Shown here in pieces: positions 13,899 to 16,204 of a stretch of 16,204 nucleotides of DNA. Both the position numbers and the translations under genes were made by a program. Numbering within the stretch: the first letter of the stretch is position 1; the number at the start of each line of letters is the position of its first letter. The notes beneath the pieces were generated by a model, which saw nothing but the letters and a program-made list of their open reading frames with translations, was not told where the DNA came from and did not search any database. This stretch comes from ZC4RG20 sp964553875 (lineage in GTDB: Bacteria > Pseudomonadota > Gammaproteobacteria > Steroidobacterales > Rariloculaceae). Where the stretch lies: positions 1-16,204 of the forward strand of contig CAZKNH010000093.1 in NCBI GenBank assembly GCA_964553875.1, read 5' to 3'.

Positions 13899-14345
13899 AT
13901 GAAGACTGCCGCGTCGCTCGCTCAGGCCGAAGTCCCGGCGACCGAAGGAATGCAAGGGCTGGCGCTGGGACGGATCGTGGGCGTGAACGAGGACTCCGTC
14001 CCCTTGGTGGATTGGCCGGGTAACACTGCCGGTCCCGTTCCGGCGGCCTGGCTTTCCACGGTCGAGCCGGGCGCGCAGCTTCCCGCATCCCCGGTGCTCC
14101 TCGGCTTTGCCGCTGACGCGCCGGGCAACCCGATCATCATCGGCTTCGTCGTGACGTCCGCACCGGCGGCGTCGGACGCGAAGCAGGGCAAGACCATCGA
14201 GTCGAACGAGCAGATCACGATCAAGTGCGGCATGAGCTCTATCGTCCTGAGACCGGACGGAACGATCGTTCTGAAGGGGCGCAAGATCGTCAGCCGCGCG
14301 TCGGAGCTGAACCGGATCAAGGGCGCGTCGGTGCTGATCAACTGA
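13899..14345 (+). CDS. DUF6484-type VgrG-associated protein
   Basis: A 148-residue protein in the style of DUF6484 proteins, which are encoded beside vgrG in many T6SS loci and whose function is unsettled. The domain signature LGRIVGVNEDSVPLVDWPGN lies at residues about 22-41, followed by PVLLGFAADAPGNPIIIGFV at about 65-84, resembling a small OB-like beta unit. The C-terminal part (ITIKCGMSSIVLRPDGTIVLKGRKIV) closely resembles the distal beta-prism end of VgrG, which suggests that it packs on or mimics the spike tip. It starts 13 bases after vgrG with GGAG directly behind the vgrG stop, so both are surely cotranscribed. The next gene is a PAAR-like protein, so the likely role is in coupling spike, tip and cargo; that is inference. 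Confidence 0.8.
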   Translation: MKTAASLAQAEVPATEGMQGLALGRIVGVNEDSVPLVDWPGNTAGPVPAAWLSTVEPGAQLPASPVLLGFAADAPGNPIIIGFVVTSAPAASDAKQGKTIESNEQITIKCGMSSIVLRPDGTIVLKGRKIVSRASELNRIKGASVLIN

Positions 14346-14376
14346 CCGCTGCGAATGCCGAACATGGAGTGACGAA

Positions 14377-14838
14377 GTGCCGGTAACGGTCGGAGTCAAT
14401 TTTCTGTCCGTCGTCCACAGGGACAGCAACGGCGTCTCCATTGCATTCCCGGACGTCTGCAAGACGCCGGCACCTCCCGCGCCATTCGTGCCCGTCCCCT
14501 ATCCGAACATCGCGAGGTCGTCCGACACCGCGCAGGGGACGAAGAAGGTCAAGTGCGACGGCAACCCCGTGTGCGTGAAGGATTCGAATTTCAGCATGAG
14601 CACCGGGGACGAGGGGGGAACCGCGGGCGGCGGCGTCGTCTCCGGCAAGATCAAGGGCAAGGCCGAGTTCGTCATGTTCTCTTTCGACGTGAAGTTCGAG
14701 GGCAAGAACGTCGCCCGGGCCTTCGATCTCATGCTCCACAACGACAAGAACACGCCGCCGTTCCCCGTGCTGCAAGGGCCCGTCGTGGCCATGGCGATGG
14801 ATCGGGGCGAGTGCTACATCTGCGGGAAGCCGATGTAG
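14377..14838 (+). CDS. DUF4150 PAAR-like spike-tip protein
   Basis: DUF4150 proteins are PAAR-like: they cap the VgrG spike and link it to effectors. The 153-residue product shows the family pattern: VGVNFLSVVH near the start, SIAFPDVCKTPAPPAPFVPVP at residues about 21-41, PNIARSSDTAQGTKKVK to about 59, DSNFSMSTGDEGGTAGGGVVSG at about 69-90, then a later FEGKNVARAFDLMLHND. It ends shortly after the domain with ECYICGKPM, so no toxin is fused; the CxxC (residues 146 and 149) at the very end is a possible metal or disulfide site. The GTG start at 14377 has GGAG at 14366-14369. The following gene begins six bases after its stop. A partner effector is expected as a separate gene downstream. Confidence 0.9.
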   Translation: MPVTVGVNFLSVVHRDSNGVSIAFPDVCKTPAPPAPFVPVPYPNIARSSDTAQGTKKVKCDGNPVCVKDSNFSMSTGDEGGTAGGGVVSGKIKGKAEFVMFSFDVKFEGKNVARAFDLMLHNDKNTPPFPVLQGPVVAMAMDRGECYICGKPM

Positions 14839-14844
14839 CGGGCA

Positions 14845-15999
14845 ATGCTTTCCGGTCGTTTGGAGCACGTCCCTCAAGCGGGAGGTTCCGGGGGGCGCCC
14901 GTTCCGCGGAGCCGTGCTGGCCTGCGGACTCGCCTCGTCGCTCGGCTATGACGCGACGACGGCTTGCGCCGCGGCGAGGGCGGGCATCGTGCGCAGATCG
15001 CCGCTGCCGTACGTCTACAGGGCAACCGACGATCCTGAAGGCCAGCCGGCCGTCGGGCATACGGCCTCGCTGCTCACCGAAGGTTTCGTAGGCGCCGCCC
15101 GATGGCAGAGGCTCCTGCAAGGGGCCGTCCAGGATCTCGCGCAACGTGCCCCGATCTCCCGGCAGCCCGTGTGCTGCGGCGTGTTTCTCGGGCTTCCTGC
15201 GAATTTGCCCGGCGTTCCGGCCGAGCGCGTCGGCGATCCCGCTGCCGTGCTCGCCTTCGCGCGGGACCTGTGGGTCCGGAGCGTCAACGCTGCGGCGTGC
15301 CCGCTGCCCGGGGATGTGTGCTTCGCGGAGGCATCGGGTTCGCCCGCACTGGCCTCCGCTTTGGCGGCTGCCCTCGAGATGCTTCGTCGGGGCAGCCTGG
15401 ATATGGCCGTCGTCGGAGTCGTCGATTCGCTCGTCGATGTTCCCGTCCTGCAGGAGCTCGACCGGAACCATCGGCTCAAGACCGAGTTCAATCCGGATGG
15501 CCTGGTGCCCGGCGAAGCGGCGGTCGTGCTGTTGCTCGCGGCCGAGCACGGCGTCATTGCGAAGGAGGCCCGCCGTCTCGGCTACGTCGCGCGCGTGCTG
15601 AAGCTCGCGGCCGACGGAGCGGCGGCCGATGACGGCCGCGCGACCGCGCGCATCGTTCACGAGCTGTTCGACGGCATCCGCCCGCCGGCTCCGAACGCGG
15701 GCCGCAGGTGGGTGCTCCTCGATCTCAACGGCGAGTTCGGCCGGTCGAGAGACTGGGGACACGCGCTCGTCAGGCTCGTGTCCTCGGATCGTGCGTTCGA
15801 CGACCACGAGCTCTGGCACTGTGCCGATGCGTTCGGGGATACGGGTGCAGCGAACGCGGGTCTCGCTCTGTGCGTCGCGGCTCACGCGTTCGCGCGCGGT
15901 CATGCCCCTTCACCCCATGCCGCCGTCGTCACCGCCTCGGACGGTGCCCGATCCGGCATTCTGTTCTCGGCACCGGAGACGGGAGGTTCTCGTGAGTGA
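14845..15999 (+). CDS. ketoacyl-synthase-like (thiolase-fold) protein of T6SS cargo loci, probably non-catalytic
   Basis: The 384-residue protein has the layout of a beta-ketoacyl-ACP synthase / thiolase fold, a group also found beside PAAR-like genes in T6SS loci. The first-half landmark is ASALAAALEMLRRGSLDM, then VVGVVDSLVD (residues 194-195 are Asp-Ser) and GLVPGEAAVVLLLA. The catalytic positions appear lost: the usual TACSSG nucleophile region reads FAEASGSPA (160-168), the HGTGT-like His region reads DLNGEFGRSRDWG (293-305), and the GHT-type His region reads FGDTGAANAG (330-339). I therefore infer a structural or adaptor role rather than fatty-acid synthesis. It starts six bases after the DUF4150 gene, without a clear ribosome site, and overlaps the next gene by eight bases. 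Confidence 0.8.
   Translation: MLSGRLEHVPQAGGSGGRPFRGAVLACGLASSLGYDATTACAAARAGIVRRSPLPYVYRATDDPEGQPAVGHTASLLTEGFVGAARWQRLLQGAVQDLAQRAPISRQPVCCGVFLGLPANLPGVPAERVGDPAAVLAFARDLWVRSVNAAACPLPGDVCFAEASGSPALASALAAALEMLRRGSLDMAVVGVVDSLVDVPVLQELDRNHRLKTEFNPDGLVPGEAAVVLLLAAEHGVIAKEARRLGYVARVLKLAADGAAADDGRATARIVHELFDGIRPPAPNAGRRWVLLDLNGEFGRSRDWGHALVRLVSSDRAFDDHELWHCADAFGDTGAANAGLALCVAAHAFARGHAPSPHAAVVTASDGARSGILFSAPETGGSRE
15981..15986 (+). promoter_or_regulatory. ribosome binding site of the last gene
   Basis: GGGAGG lies five bases before the GTG at 15992, inside the end of the ketoacyl-synthase-like gene. It supports this GTG as a real start and coupled translation. Confidence 0.6.
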
Positions 16000-16204
16000 A
16001 TCCTGCACGAAGGGTGTCAAGGAGGGTTTGTTCTGCGCCGTGAGGACGGCGCCCGACTCCGAGTGCGAATGCGGCAATAACTACGTCAAGAACTGCGAGC
16101 CCTCGGAGCCGTGGGGCAAGTTCCCTCAACGGTTTACGGTGACGGTCAGGGACAAGAAGACCAAGGAGGTCGTCGCTAAGTATCTGGACGCGATTCGAAA
16201 GAGC
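15992..16204 (+). CDS. cysteine-rich protein of unknown function, cut by the window end
   Basis: The frame is open from a GTG at 15992 to the window edge, giving 71 residues of a longer protein. The GTG overlaps the upstream stop (GTGAGTGA) and has a good ribosome site, so the gene belongs to the same operon. The visible part has five cysteines (5, 15, 25, 27 and 35), including a CEC pair in SECECGNNYVKNCE, then a beta-strand-like QRFTVTVRDKKTKE and a helix-like VVAKYLDAIRKS. No signal peptide is seen. I do not recognise the family. Its place directly after VgrG, the DUF4150 tip and the ketoacyl-synthase-like protein makes it a candidate effector, effector-associated protein or adaptor, but that rests on position alone. 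Confidence 0.7.
   Translation, partial: MSESCTKGVKEGLFCAVRTAPDSECECGNNYVKNCEPSEPWGKFPQRFTVTVRDKKTKEVVAKYLDAIRKS

Noticed and set aside
14338..15903. 521-codon open frame on the minus strand opposite the DUF4150 and ketoacyl-synthase-like genes
   Set aside because: The + strand genes have ribosome sites, family motifs and operon spacing; the reverse frame has none of these.
1..16204. CRISPR array, tRNA or rRNA genes, insertion sequences
   Set aside because: No regularly spaced direct repeats, no cloverleaf-like or rRNA-like sequence and no transposase or terminal inverted repeats were seen on either strand.

Overview
The window is the structural half of a type VI secretion system (T6SS) locus followed by the start of its spike and cargo module. 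Every supported gene is on the + strand. The DNA is GC-rich with strong G/C preference at third codon positions, which is why long meaningless ORFs appear on the opposite strand. The gene order tssA-tssB-tssC-hcp-tagJ-tssE-tssF-tssG-clpV-vgrG, and the presence of tagJ, resemble the HSI-I type (often called subtype i3) known from Pseudomonas aeruginosa and other Proteobacteria. The host is therefore most likely a high-GC proteobacterium; the sequence alone does not fix the genus.

Region 1 (1-293) holds a possible 17-codon tail of an upstream gene and an AT-rich leader with a 12-bp palindrome and a TTGACA box. Region 2 (294-10969) is the tube, sheath and baseplate operon: TssA (broken by an apparent single-base loss near 750), sheath proteins TssB and TssC, tube protein Hcp, TagJ, baseplate proteins TssE, TssF and TssG, and the sheath-recycling ATPase ClpV. 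Genes are tightly packed, with overlaps at tagJ/tssE (8 nt) and tssF/tssG (37 nt). Larger gaps with inverted repeats flank hcp. Region 3 (10970-11227) has a strong GC-rich hairpin and then an AT-rich candidate promoter, so it looks like a boundary between transcription units. Region 4 (11228-16204) holds an unrecognised 91-residue protein, VgrG, a DUF6484 protein, a PAAR-like DUF4150 protein, a ketoacyl-synthase-like protein with no recognisable catalytic residues, and the start of a cysteine-rich unknown protein cut by the window end.

Together, Hcp stacks into a tube inside the TssB/TssC sheath. It is assembled on the TssE/F/G baseplate with TssA as assembly cap or primer and is tipped by VgrG plus the DUF4150 protein. 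ClpV disassembles the contracted sheath, helped by TagJ. The membrane complex genes (tssJ, tssK, tssL, tssM) and the usual post-translational regulators of this subtype are absent and presumably lie outside the window. VgrG and the DUF4150 protein carry no fused toxin, so the effector is expected downstream, possibly beginning with the truncated gene at 15992.

The least explained parts are the small gene at 11228, the ketoacyl-synthase-like protein, the DUF6484 protein whose tail resembles the VgrG tip, and the cysteine-rich gene at the end. The tssA frameshift decides whether this T6SS is functional.
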